A stretch of 25,020 nucleotides of DNA from a virus: IMG/VR virus record IMGVR_UViG_3300048927_000245, positions 1-25,020 of that record. One strand, 5' to 3'. Numbering within the stretch: position 1 is the first letter of the stretch; every line of letters begins with the position of its first letter. This document shows, piece by piece, positions 1 through 7,158 of this stretch. The notes under the pieces were generated by a model, which ran no database searches, was not told the DNA's origin, and was given only the letters and a program-made list of their open reading frames with translations. The position numbers and the translations under genes are program-made.

Positions 1-254
1 GCTACCAGGAACACGACTGGGAGCGGGTACGCCAAGCGCTGGCTCAGTCCGGTTTGTTCGACGATGTGTTGGGCGTCAAGCCCGTACAAGGCGAGCGCGT
101 TGACGCTGACGAAACACCGGCAGCGGCACCGACACCGGTTGCGGCGCGTCAGTCGCTACCCGCACCGCCTCCTGCAGCACCTATGGCCCAACCGCGACCC
201 GCTGCACCCCCACAACGCCGCAGCTCCACCAGCGGTTACCTGAAGAGACGCTGA
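1..254 (+). CDS. Phage terminase large subunit, C-terminal end (partial)
   Basis: The reading frame is open from base 3 and its start lies left of the window, so only the last 83 residues are visible. They begin YQEHDWERVRQALAQSGLF and pass into a Pro/Ala-rich low-complexity stretch that ends in a basic SGYLKRR tail. That pattern is familiar from the C-terminus of lambda gpA-type large terminases of Pseudomonas phages; the ATPase and nuclease domains are outside the window. The enzyme cuts concatemeric DNA and drives it into the prohead. The call rests mainly on position: a gpW-like joiner gene starts 1 base after its stop and the portal gene follows, which is the lambda head order (A-W-B). 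The low-complexity tail alone would not identify it. Confidence 0.72.
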   Translation, partial: YQEHDWERVRQALAQSGLFDDVLGVKPVQGERVDADETPAAAPTPVAARQSLPAPPPAAPMAQPRPAAPPQRRSSTSGYLKRR

Positions 255-255
255 T

Positions 256-462
256 ATGTCGTTTACCCCGAAGCACCTCGAAGCCATCGAGCGCGCCATT
301 GCACGCGGTGAAAAGACCGTGCGCTACAGCGACCGCACGGTGGAGTACCGCTCTATCGACGAACTGCTCAAGGCCCGCGACGAGATCCGCACATCGTTGA
401 GCCAAGCCGCTGGGCCGCGCGCTCGCGTGATCCGGCTAACCCATGGAGGCAAGGGAATCTAA
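256..462 (+). CDS. gpW-like head-tail joining (head completion) protein
   Basis: This 68-residue protein has the size of lambda gpW, which plugs the portal vertex after DNA packaging and provides the site where FII and the tail attach. It opens with MSFTPKHLEAIERAIARGEK, a helix, followed by a short strand-like part (VRYSDRTVEYRS) and a second helix (IDELLKARDEIRTSL). This helix-hairpin-helix layout is typical of the gpW family. The start ATG lies 2 bases after the terminase stop, with GAAGAGA as a modest ribosome site inside the end of the terminase gene. Its stop overlaps the portal start by one base. The terminase-W-portal order supports the call. Confidence 0.85.
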   Translation: MSFTPKHLEAIERAIARGEKTVRYSDRTVEYRSIDELLKARDEIRTSLSQAAGPRARVIRLTHGGKGI

Positions 463-1943
463 TGGCCCGACATTATCCGACGCTAACCCGTAACGGATTC
501 TTGCTGCCGTCGAACATCAGGGCCAGCTACGAAGGCGCCGGAGAGGGCCGTCGTTCGGCCAGTTGGGAAGCCACCGACAACGGCATCAATAGCATCAACA
601 CCCCGGCCCTGCGCAACCTGCGGGCTCGCTCGCGGGCGGCGGTGCGCAATGACCCGTACGCGTTCAACGTCATCGACAAGCGCGCCAGCAACCTGATCGG
701 CACGGGCATTACACCCAGGCCGACCACGGACGATGCGGCACTGCGCAAACTCAAGCAGCAGCTGTGGGATGACTGGGTGGATGAAGCGGACGCCGACGAA
801 CTGACCGACTTCTACGGCATGCAGGCCCTGGTGGCGCGCACCGTGGAAACTGCCGGTGAGTGCTTTGTGCGGTTGCGACCGCGCAGCCCGAGCGAAGGTC
901 TAGCTGTGCCGCTGCAGTTGCAGGCGTTGGCACCTGAGTTTGTCCCTCACGACAAGTTCGAGACGGCCAAAAACGGCAACGTTATCCGCGCCGGGATCGA
1001 GTTCAACCCAGCCGGCAAGCGGGTGGCGTACTGGATGTACTTGTCGCACCCACGCGATTCATCGTCGCTGAATGCCGGTTACAACCAGTTGGTGCGCGTA
1101 CCGGCAACACAGGTGCTGCACATCTTCGAACCGATGGAGCCTGGGCAGTTGCGCGGCGTGCCGCGTCTGGCTCCAGTGTTGAAACGCCTGCGCAGTCTCG
1201 ACAACTACGACGACGCGGTGCTGTTCCGGCAGGAGGTGGCGAACCTGTTCGCGGGCTTCATCAAGCGCCCGGCACCGGAGGCAATGCAGCAGCCTCGCGA
1301 TCCCGTTACTGGCATGCCATTAAACGTTGACCGAGACGGTTTCACACCGATGGTGGCCCTGGAGCCCGGCACCATGCAGGAACTGGGGCCAGGTGAAGAG
1401 GTGGAGTTCTCCAAGCCACCGGACGCAGGCAACAACTATCCGGACTTCATGCGGCAGCAACTGATGGCTGCGGCGGCGGGTTCGGGCACACCTTACGAAA
1501 TCCTCACCGGCGACATGCGCGAGGTCAACGACCGGGCGCTGCGGGTGGTGCTCAACGAGTTTCGTCGGCGCCTCGAGCAACTGCAATTCGGCGTGTACGT
1601 GCACCAGCTGTGTCGCCCGGTGCGCGCCGCGTGGATGGACATGGCGGTGTTGTCCGGCGCCCTGGTGCTGGAAGACTACGCGCAACGGCGCCGCGAATAC
1701 CTGCGCACACGTTGGGTACCGCAAGGCTGGGCCTACATCCAACCGGTGCAGGACGTACAGGCGCGGAGGATGGAAGTGCAGGCGGGCTTTGGTTCGCGCA
1801 GTGAAATGTGTCTGCGCAACGGTTACGACGCCGAAACCATCGACGCTGAAAACGCTGCCGACCTCGCCAGGTCCACTGGCCTCGGTCTCAACTACACGAC
1901 TCTTGATGCCATCGAGCCTATTGATGACAAGGAATTACCATGA
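462..1943 (+). CDS. Phage portal protein, lambda gpB family
   Basis: At 493 residues this matches the lambda-family portal (lambda gpB is about 530). Twelve copies form the ring at one capsid vertex through which DNA enters and leaves. Typical features are the early LRARSRAAVRNDPYAFNVID segment, where fresh rings nucleate in this family, the middle part with VLHIFEPMEPGQLRGVPRLA, and the GTPYEILTGDMREVNDRALR segment near residues 345-365. The C-terminal part is charged and helical. The ATG overlaps the last base of the gpW stop and is preceded by GGAGGCAAGGG. The 3' end overlaps the protease gene by 4 bases, which points to coupled translation. Confidence 0.93.
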   Translation: MARHYPTLTRNGFLLPSNIRASYEGAGEGRRSASWEATDNGINSINTPALRNLRARSRAAVRNDPYAFNVIDKRASNLIGTGITPRPTTDDAALRKLKQQLWDDWVDEADADELTDFYGMQALVARTVETAGECFVRLRPRSPSEGLAVPLQLQALAPEFVPHDKFETAKNGNVIRAGIEFNPAGKRVAYWMYLSHPRDSSSLNAGYNQLVRVPATQVLHIFEPMEPGQLRGVPRLAPVLKRLRSLDNYDDAVLFRQEVANLFAGFIKRPAPEAMQQPRDPVTGMPLNVDRDGFTPMVALEPGTMQELGPGEEVEFSKPPDAGNNYPDFMRQQLMAAAAGSGTPYEILTGDMREVNDRALRVVLNEFRRRLEQLQFGVYVHQLCRPVRAAWMDMAVLSGALVLEDYAQRRREYLRTRWVPQGWAYIQPVQDVQARRMEVQAGFGSRSEMCLRNGYDAETIDAENAADLARSTGLGLNYTTLDAIEPIDDKELP

Positions 1944-3070
1944 GTAAAAAAGCCAAACCCCGCGTCTATGACAAGGCGGGCAAGCAGGTCAAGGTCGCAG
2001 ACAAAAGCTGGTACACCCTCCAGGCAAGCGGCGAAGCCGAGCAACGCAGCATCGAAATCTTCGTGTACGGCGAGATCGGCGCCTGGGGCGTCACCGCCAA
2101 TCAGTTCGTGCAGGATCTGCGCGCCATGGATGACGGCGAGTCACCGGTGATTGTTGCCTTCAACAGCATCGGCGGGGACTTGTTCGACGGCCTGGCGATC
2201 CACAACGCATTGTCGCGCCTGGGCGAGCGTTGCACTGGTCGCATTGATGCCCTGGCGGCGAGCGCTGCCAGTGTCGCGGTATGCGGCGCTCACCGAGTGG
2301 TGATCGCGGCCAATGCCATGCTGATGATTCACAACCCATATACCTACGCCGGTGGTGATGCTGAAGACTTCCGCCGTGTCGCGGATGTGCTGGACCAGAC
2401 CCTGGAAGCGATTATCGCGGCCTACAAATCCAAGGCGCCGGACATCGACGAAGCCGAGCTGCGGCGCATGGTCAACGCTGAAACCTGGCTCACGGCCAAT
2501 GAGGCGGTGGCGTTGGGCCTGGCCGATGAAGTCGGCGACGGCCTCAAGGTCAGCGCCTGTCTCGGCCAGGGCAGCGTGTTGCAGCGCTTCCAGAATGCCC
2601 CGCCCGAGCTGCTCGCCCAACTGGACGAAGAGCCGGAAGTTGAACCGCCTGAACCAGATCCAGCGCCTGTGCTGGATGCAGCCAAGCTGGCGCTGATGGT
2701 CACGCAGGGGTGTGCTGCAGCGGGCATCGGTAACCTGGTGGATCCGCTACTTGCCACGACCAAGCTGGAAAGCGAAGCCGTGGTCCAGGCTGCGCTGACA
2801 AAGGCCAAAGCGCTGCATGGGCTTTGTGTAGCGGCGCGCTTGCCTGAGCTAACCGGTGAGTTCATCTCGGCGGGCCTGGATGAGGCGGCAGTGCGTGCGC
2901 GGCTGTTCGACAAGCTTGTGGGCAGTGGCGGCGGCTTTGAGATCAACAATAGCCTGCCGCTGGACGATGACCCAGCCCCAACCATCAAGGCCAAACAGGT
3001 CGACACCCAATCAATCTGGGCTACCCGTCAGGCGGCACAGAACGGAGCCTCGAAAGGAGTAAGAACATGA
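1940..3070 (+). CDS. ClpP-like prohead maturation protease with long C-terminal (scaffold-like) region
   Basis: The first 200 or so residues form a ClpP/S49-type serine protease domain. The likely nucleophile is Ser108 in DALAASAASV and the likely general base is His131 in MLMIHNP. An acidic residue in the AETWLTANEAVALGLADEV segment lies where the third catalytic residue sits in this fold. In phages such a protease trims scaffold and portal proteins during head maturation, as lambda gpC does. From about residue 205 an acidic, Pro-rich linker (EEPEVEPPEPDPAP) leads to about 130 helical residues. These could act as the scaffold, like lambda Nu3, which is encoded inside gene C. I found no internal start with a convincing ribosome site, so the scaffold role is inference. 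The start overlaps the portal stop. Confidence 0.88.
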   Translation: MSKKAKPRVYDKAGKQVKVADKSWYTLQASGEAEQRSIEIFVYGEIGAWGVTANQFVQDLRAMDDGESPVIVAFNSIGGDLFDGLAIHNALSRLGERCTGRIDALAASAASVAVCGAHRVVIAANAMLMIHNPYTYAGGDAEDFRRVADVLDQTLEAIIAAYKSKAPDIDEAELRRMVNAETWLTANEAVALGLADEVGDGLKVSACLGQGSVLQRFQNAPPELLAQLDEEPEVEPPEPDPAPVLDAAKLALMVTQGCAAAGIGNLVDPLLATTKLESEAVVQAALTKAKALHGLCVAARLPELTGEFISAGLDEAAVRARLFDKLVGSGGGFEINNSLPLDDDPAPTIKAKQVDTQSIWATRQAAQNGASKGVRT

Positions 3071-3405
3071 AAATCGAATCGATGCACGCAGGTGAGTTCC
3101 TGCTGTCTGAGGGCCCCGGCACCATTTCCCGCGAAGCGATCAACGTCGCAGCAGGCCCGGCGCTGGAGCCGGGCCAGATCCTGGGACTGGTGACCGCTAC
3201 GGGCGAGTTCGCCCCCTATCTACCGACAGCTGAGGACGGCTCTGAGAACGCCATCGCGATTCTTTACGGTCCGCTGGGGCAGTCTGATGTGGTCCGTCGC
3301 GGCCGAGCCATAGTGCGCCAGGCCGAGGTCAGCGAAGCCCATTTGACCGGTCTCGACCCCGCTGCCGAAAGGGCTCTTGCCGCTCATTTCGTGATCGTTC
3401 GCTAG
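3067..3405 (+). CDS. Head decoration protein, lambda gpD family
   Basis: This 112-residue protein matches lambda gpD in size (110 residues). gpD trimers bind the expanded capsid lattice and stabilise it against DNA pressure. The sequence has the family pattern of an N-terminal segment ending in EGPGTISREAINVAAG, a central LEPGQILGLVTATGEFAPYL with the gpD-type G-x-V/L-L-G turn, and a closing strand (RGRAIVRQAEVSEAHL). The start codon is preceded by AAAGGAGTAAGAAC, a strong ribosome site, as expected for a capsid-lattice protein. It overlaps the end of the protease gene by 4 bases and lies directly before the major capsid gene, the same order as in lambda. Confidence 0.9.
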   Translation: MKIESMHAGEFLLSEGPGTISREAINVAAGPALEPGQILGLVTATGEFAPYLPTAEDGSENAIAILYGPLGQSDVVRRGRAIVRQAEVSEAHLTGLDPAAERALAAHFVIVR

Positions 3406-3425
3406 GACGCTCATTCCATTTATCC

Positions 3426-3448
3426 ATCCCGCCGAGTGCGGGATTTTT
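3426..3448 (+). terminator. Hairpin with T-run before the capsid gene (recurring CCCGC-hairpin, copy 1)
   Basis: The left arm ATCCCGC (3426-3432), loop CGAGT and right arm GCGGGAT (3438-3444) form a perfect 7-bp stem, followed by TTTT. It resembles an intrinsic terminator but sits inside the late operon, 20 bases before the capsid start and immediately before that gene's ribosome site (TTTCAGGAG). It may be a partial terminator, a processing signal or an mRNA-stabilising element. The same CCCGC-loop-GCGGG design recurs at four other gaps. Confidence 0.7.
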
Positions 3449-3467
3449 CGTTTCAGGAGAGTACCTC

Positions 3468-4463
3468 ATGGCCGATATCGCTATTTTTGAAGATGATGTG
3501 TTCAGCGTTTCCTCGTTGACCGCTGCAATCAATGAACAGGAATACCTGCCGGGCCGCATTAGCAGCCTGGGCCTGTTCCGTGAGGAGGGCATCAGCACCC
3601 TGACTGTGCAGATCGAAAAGGATGGCGACACCCTGGCGTTGGTGCCGGCAGGTGAACGTGGTACGTCCGGCCTGGTGGTCGGCGCTACTAAGCGTAAGTT
3701 GATCCCGTTCAATACCGTGCACCTGCCCGAACGCTTCACCATTAGAGCAGATGAGATCCAGGGTATTCGCGCCTTCGGCACGCTCACCGAGTTGCAGGCG
3801 GTGCAAGACGTGGTCAACAAGCGCCTGGGTAAGGCGCGCCGTCAGTTGGATGCCACTCACGAATTTCAACGCATGGGTGCTATGAACGGCACGGTGCTGG
3901 ACGCGGACGGCAAAACGGTACTGTTGGACATTTATGACCGTTTCGGTGTGAAACGACAGAGATTACCTATGGAGCTGGGCAACCCGAAGACGGAAGTCCG
4001 GGTTAAGTGTGGCGTGGCTTTGGACATGCAGGAGGACGCGCTGGGCAACGTAACTACTACCGGCTCCCGCGCTTTCTGCGGCAAAAACTTCTGGAACGAG
4101 CTGATCGTCCACGAGTCGGTCAAAGAGACCTACCGCAACACTATGCAGGCCGCTTCTCTGCGCGGTGATGCACGCGAAAGTTTCGAGTTCGGCGGGATCG
4201 TCTGGGAGCGTTATCGCGGCAGGGTTGCCGGCGTTGCGTTTGTCCATGACGACAAAGCACTGCTGGTCCCCGAGGGCGTCCCTGACCTTTACATTTCGTG
4301 CTTCGCACCGGCCGATTACATGGAAACGGTCAATACCCAGGGCATTCCGTATTACAGCAAGATCGAGCCGTTGCCTTTCAACAAGGGCGTGGCCGGCGAA
4401 GCTCAGTCCAACCCGCTGCACCTGTGCACGCGGCCTCGGGCGCAGATCCTGCTGGAAATGTGA
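3468..4463 (+). CDS. Major capsid protein, lambda gpE family
   Basis: The 331-residue product is close to lambda gpE in size (341). It begins MADIAIFEDDVFSVSSLTAA and has an extended N-arm with LTVQIEKDGDTLALVPAGERG, then TVHLPERFTIRADEIQGIRAFG, a stretch characteristic of this HK97-fold capsid family. Later parts (FWNELIVHESVKETYRNT, and the C-terminal PLPFNKGVAGEAQSNPLHL) agree with the family. It forms the icosahedral shell together with gpD. The start has TTTCAGGAG upstream at good spacing, after a hairpin, in line with high independent expression. The GTG of the next gene follows two bases after its stop. Confidence 0.93.
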   Translation: MADIAIFEDDVFSVSSLTAAINEQEYLPGRISSLGLFREEGISTLTVQIEKDGDTLALVPAGERGTSGLVVGATKRKLIPFNTVHLPERFTIRADEIQGIRAFGTLTELQAVQDVVNKRLGKARRQLDATHEFQRMGAMNGTVLDADGKTVLLDIYDRFGVKRQRLPMELGNPKTEVRVKCGVALDMQEDALGNVTTTGSRAFCGKNFWNELIVHESVKETYRNTMQAASLRGDARESFEFGGIVWERYRGRVAGVAFVHDDKALLVPEGVPDLYISCFAPADYMETVNTQGIPYYSKIEPLPFNKGVAGEAQSNPLHLCTRPRAQILLEM

Positions 4464-4465
4464 CC

Positions 4466-4786
4466 GTGGCCTTCCGCGATCTCATTGACGACATCGACGA
4501 CGTGGTCTTTGAAACTCTGGGCGATAGTGCGGTGATCGAAGGCCACGCTGAGCCGGTGCTGGGCATGTTCTCTGCGCCCTGGAAACAGCCCCAGTTCGGC
4601 AAGCTCAACACCGGCCTACGGGAGCCACGCTTCGAGATCCGCGTTAAGGATTCGGACGGATTGGTAAAGGGCTTACGGGTCAGCGTCGATCTACCGGCGT
4701 TGGATGGCGGCGGCGACTATGACCTGCTGCAGCTTGAGCCAAACGGCAATGGCTTGGTGGCCTTGATCTTGAGGAAGCGTCCATGA
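4466..4786 (+). CDS. gpFII-like head-tail attachment protein
   Basis: With the GTG at 4466 as start, two bases after the capsid stop, the product has 106 residues, close to lambda FII (117). FII binds the W-plugged portal and offers the surface to which a finished tail joins. The sequence begins VAFRDLIDDIDDVVFETLGD, then GMFSAPWKQPQF and a strand-rich end (FEIRVKDSDGL; LLQLEPNGNGLVALILRKRP), fitting the small beta-sandwich of FII-type attachment proteins. The frame is open further upstream, but that would mean a long overlap with the capsid gene, so the GTG is preferred. Similarity is moderate; position between E and Z supports the call. Confidence 0.72.
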   Translation: MAFRDLIDDIDDVVFETLGDSAVIEGHAEPVLGMFSAPWKQPQFGKLNTGLREPRFEIRVKDSDGLVKGLRVSVDLPALDGGGDYDLLQLEPNGNGLVALILRKRP

Positions 4787-5439
4787 GCATCGGCAGCTAC
4801 ACCCAGCAAAAGCGTGACGGCGGGATGCTCACCATTCAACCGTCGGCGGTGCATGTTCAGACGTTGAAAGAGTTCGGCGAGCTGGTGCCCAAGGCAGCAG
4901 CGGCGGCCCAGCGGCGTGCAATCAACAAGACAATACGTTGGCTGCGCACCCACATTGCACGGGCGGTAGGCAAGCAGGAGCGGATCGCTATCGGCGCCGT
5001 CCGGCAACGTCTTCGGGCGTATCCGGTGACCGGTGGCGATATGCGCGGCAAGTTGTGGTTCGGCATCAATGCCATTGAAGCCAGCCGCACTGGCCGGGCA
5101 CGGCAAACCGGAGCAGGCGTATCGGTTGCAGGTCGGCGTTACCAGGGGGCCTTTTTCAAGAAGGTCTACGGCAGCAAAGCCGATATCTGGATCCGCACGT
5201 CAAGCAAACACTTCAACACCACCGACTACCCAGATGCCGCGCAGGGTGGCAGACGCTCTGGCTTCGTCGAAGAAAACGACAACCGCTTCCCCCTGGCAAA
5301 AGCCAAGGTGTCACTGGAGCAAGTGAGACCGCACTTTGATGCCTGGGTAAAGCGTGCCGACGAGCGCCTGCTGGAGATCCTCAAGCAAGAACTCAACTTT
5401 GAATTGCAGAAGTACCTTGAGGAGACCGCCCGTGTCTGA
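4783..5439 (+). CDS. Minor tail protein, lambda gpZ-like
   Basis: This 218-residue, mostly basic protein follows the FII-like gene with an ATGA overlap, the position of Z in lambda. gpZ-type proteins act at the head-proximal tail end; in lambda gpZ is needed for correct insertion of the DNA end. Visible features are a helical part with AAAAAQRRAINKTIRWLRTH, GNR-type turns, and the segment RYQGAFFKKVYGSKADIWIR, which is recognisable in prophage gpZ-like proteins. The C-terminus is helical and overlaps the next gene by 8 bases. Another in-frame ATG at 4825 could be the true start; translational coupling favours 4783. A lambda-type Z in front of a contractile tail shows where the two modules meet. 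Confidence 0.72.
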   Translation: MSIGSYTQQKRDGGMLTIQPSAVHVQTLKEFGELVPKAAAAAQRRAINKTIRWLRTHIARAVGKQERIAIGAVRQRLRAYPVTGGDMRGKLWFGINAIEASRTGRARQTGAGVSVAGRRYQGAFFKKVYGSKADIWIRTSSKHFNTTDYPDAAQGGRRSGFVEENDNRFPLAKAKVSLEQVRPHFDAWVKRADERLLEILKQELNFELQKYLEETARV

Positions 5440-5950
5440 TCAGCCTTTCAGCCTCGACCGTCTGTATGAAGTCATCGAGCAGCACCTGCAGGAGCACTTG
5501 CCGGGTATTCAGGGAGCGTCGTTCTGGCCGGATCTGTCGGCAGACACCAGCATTCCCACGCCGGTGGTGCTGCTGGAGATGGCTGAAATGGAGCCGGCGA
5601 CCGATATCGGTACCGGTGAAACTGCGCTGACCTGCAAGTTCGAGGCGCGGATCATTGTCGATTCGATCAGCGCGGATCCGCAACGCCAGGCCGTGCAACT
5701 GGCCTCACAACTGGCGGTGCTTCTGCGAGGGCAGAGCTGGGGCTTGGAGGTCGCCTGCGCGCAGTTCGTGCGTTCCACTCAGGACTGGACCAAACCCGAA
5801 CTGGATGGCTACTTCGTCTGGCTGGTGGAGTGGGATCAGACGGTATACCTGGGCGCTGAGGAATGGCCATGGCCTGATGAGCCGCCTGGTTCGCTGGCTT
5901 TCAACATCGAGCCGGGCGACGGGCCCGTGAGCCCCGAGGACACTCAGTGA
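5432..5950 (+). CDS. Probable tail terminator / tail-completion protein
   Basis: The GTG at 5432 is chosen as start because TTGAGGAGACC precedes it and it overlaps the gpZ-like gene by only 8 bases; the product has 172 residues. It begins with a helix (LDRLYEVIEQHLQEHLP), then alternating strands (FEARIIVDSI; the SADPQRQAVQLASQLAVLLRG helix; LEVACAQFVRST; GYFVWLVEWDQTVYLG). This helix-strand pattern suits the tail-terminator fold, which caps a finished tail and joins it to the head, as in lambda gpU or Mu gp37. I do not recognise a specific family. The C-terminal 30 residues are acidic and Pro/Gly-rich. It stands between the head module and baseplate V, where a terminator is expected. Confidence 0.5.
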   Translation: MSDQPFSLDRLYEVIEQHLQEHLPGIQGASFWPDLSADTSIPTPVVLLEMAEMEPATDIGTGETALTCKFEARIIVDSISADPQRQAVQLASQLAVLLRGQSWGLEVACAQFVRSTQDWTKPELDGYFVWLVEWDQTVYLGAEEWPWPDEPPGSLAFNIEPGDGPVSPEDTQ

Positions 5951-6552
5951 GTTACGCCAGTGCGGAACATGACCGCATGATCGCCGCGATGCTGATGCCC
6001 TGCGTGGTGGTCGGAGTGGACCTGGCGGCGCCGGCGGTGCGTGTCAGCAATGGCGAGTGGACGAGCGCCTGGGTGCGCTGGCACAGCCTGGCCGCCGGTA
6101 AGGCGCGGCACTGGCGCGCGCCAAGCCTGGGCGAGCAGGGGGTGTTGTTCAACCCCAGCGGCCAAGCGGGCATGGGCACGTTTATCCCTGGGCTGTACGG
6201 CAATGCCGGCGGCCCGCCAGATAACCGCGACCATGTAGAGGTCTGGCGATTTGATGATGGGGGCTCTCTGGTTTACGACTGGGAGGCCAAAACCTACACC
6301 ATCACGTTGCCCACCGGCACGGTCACCATCAAAGTGGGCAGCACGGTTGTAACCGTTACGGATAACGCGGTGAATGCCACGGTGGGCGGTTCCGAGTTCG
6401 ATCTGGCTCCCGCTTGGGCCGCGATCAAATCGCCACAGATAGCGTTGATCGGCGCGGTAGAAATCGACGGCCCGTTACACGTAACGCAAAGCATCACCGG
6501 CGACGCCGATATTCTGGCAGCCGGTAATAGCGATAACCACCACAAGCACTAA
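5947..6552 (+). CDS. Baseplate assembly / tail spike protein, P2 gpV type
   Basis: The 201-residue product is close to P2 gpV (211), the central baseplate spike that pierces the outer membrane. It has an N-terminal OB-fold-like part (VVVGVDLAAPAVRVSNGEWTSAWVRWH), the conserved LGEQGVLFNPSGQAGMGTF segment, and a C-terminal run of short strands (YTITLPTGTVTIKVGSTVVT) typical of the spike beta-helix. It ends in SDNHHKH; closely spaced histidines near the tip suit a metal-binding spike apex as known in gpV. The GTG start overlaps the previous stop (GTGA). It opens the P2-type baseplate block V-W-J-I-H. Confidence 0.9.
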   Translation: MSYASAEHDRMIAAMLMPCVVVGVDLAAPAVRVSNGEWTSAWVRWHSLAAGKARHWRAPSLGEQGVLFNPSGQAGMGTFIPGLYGNAGGPPDNRDHVEVWRFDDGGSLVYDWEAKTYTITLPTGTVTIKVGSTVVTVTDNAVNATVGGSEFDLAPAWAAIKSPQIALIGAVEIDGPLHVTQSITGDADILAAGNSDNHHKH

Positions 6553-6566
6553 CCCAATTTACCTAC

Positions 6567-6589
6567 AGCCCGCCGCGTGCGGGTTTTTT
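6567..6589 (+). terminator. Hairpin with T6 run after gpV (recurring CCCGC-hairpin, copy 2)
   Basis: CCCGC (6569-6573), loop CGCGT and GCGGG (6579-6583) are followed by six T. It lies 17 bases after the V stop and just before the ribosome site (CTGGAG) of the next gene. Its layout is the same as copy 1. It looks like an intrinsic terminator but lies within the baseplate block, so full termination here is unlikely. Confidence 0.7.
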
Positions 6590-6605
6590 CATGCCTGGAG
6601 AAATC

Positions 6606-6827
6606 ATGGCCAAGCCCATCGAAAAGCCCGCAACCGAAGAGCAAGCCGCCGCCGTGCCGGCGTCTTTGACGTTCCGCGATCTGGTCTACACGTCGCGCAC
6701 GTTGGTTGTTCCTGATACCGACCGCACTTATCCGGTGGTCAAGAGCCTGGTGGTGGTGCCGGAGTCCGACAAAGAGGCTGTGGCCTTCCTGAAGGCTCAT
6801 AGCGAATACGCCGCCCAGGAGGGCTAA
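6606..6827 (+). CDS. Small phage protein between V and W, unknown function
   Basis: This is a 73-residue product starting at the ATG at 6606, which has CTGGAGAAATC in front; an upstream in-frame ATG at 6591 lies too close to the hairpin and lacks a ribosome site. An N-terminal Lys/Pro/Glu/Ala-rich part (AKPIEKPATEEQAAA) is followed by a compact part with strand-like VYTSRTLVVPDTDRTYPV and KSLVVVPES, and a final helix. I do not recognise the family. P2 and R-type pyocins have V directly followed by W, so this is an insertion relative to them. It has its own hairpin and ribosome site, and may be a small tail or chaperone protein. Confidence 0.7.
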   Translation: MAKPIEKPATEEQAAAVPASLTFRDLVYTSRTLVVPDTDRTYPVVKSLVVVPESDKEAVAFLKAHSEYAAQEG

Positions 6828-6831
6828 CCTG

Positions 6832-7158
6832 ATGATCGGAATGGATCGCCACACCGGGCAACCCATATCCGGCATCGAGCATTTACGGCAGTCCATCGCT
6901 GACATTTTGAGTACGCCCTTGGGCAGTCGACGGCATCGACCGGAGTACGGCAGCAAGCTACGCCTGTTCGTTGACTTGCCGATCAACGCTGGCTGGAAAA
7001 GCGCCGTCCAGGCTGAAGCGGCCAGGGCCCTCGGCCTTCAAGAGCCGCGCTTGAAGCTGGAGCGAGTGACGGCGCTGTCGCTGCTGGATGGAAAAATAAA
7101 CATGCGCGTTGCCGGCGAGTACTTGGGCGACAGCTTTGTCTTGGAGGTAAGCGTATGA
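6832..7158 (+). CDS. Baseplate wedge protein, P2 gpW / T4 gp25 family
   Basis: The 108-residue protein matches the gp25-like baseplate family, which starts sheath assembly at the edge of the baseplate. The tell-tale stretch is LRQSIADILSTPLGSRRHRP, the PLGSR motif typical of gpW/gp25 proteins, followed by EYGSKLRLFVDLPIN. The C-terminal half has the expected strands (LKLERVTALSLLDGKINMRV). A strong ribosome site (CAGGAGGG) precedes the ATG, and a second in-frame ATG lies three codons later. Its stop overlaps the J start (ATGA). The neighbours V, J and I are its partners in the wedge. Confidence 0.93.
   Translation: MIGMDRHTGQPISGIEHLRQSIADILSTPLGSRRHRPEYGSKLRLFVDLPINAGWKSAVQAEAARALGLQEPRLKLERVTALSLLDGKINMRVAGEYLGDSFVLEVSV

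Noticed and set aside
1320-1742. 140-residue ORF on the minus strand inside the portal gene
   Set aside because: It is a shadow of a GC-rich coding frame; it has no ribosome site and low-quality, His/Arg/Gln-rich composition.
2422-3006. 194-residue minus-strand ORF in the protease gene
   Set aside because: Ser/Ala/Pro-rich low-complexity shadow of the protease and scaffold frame.
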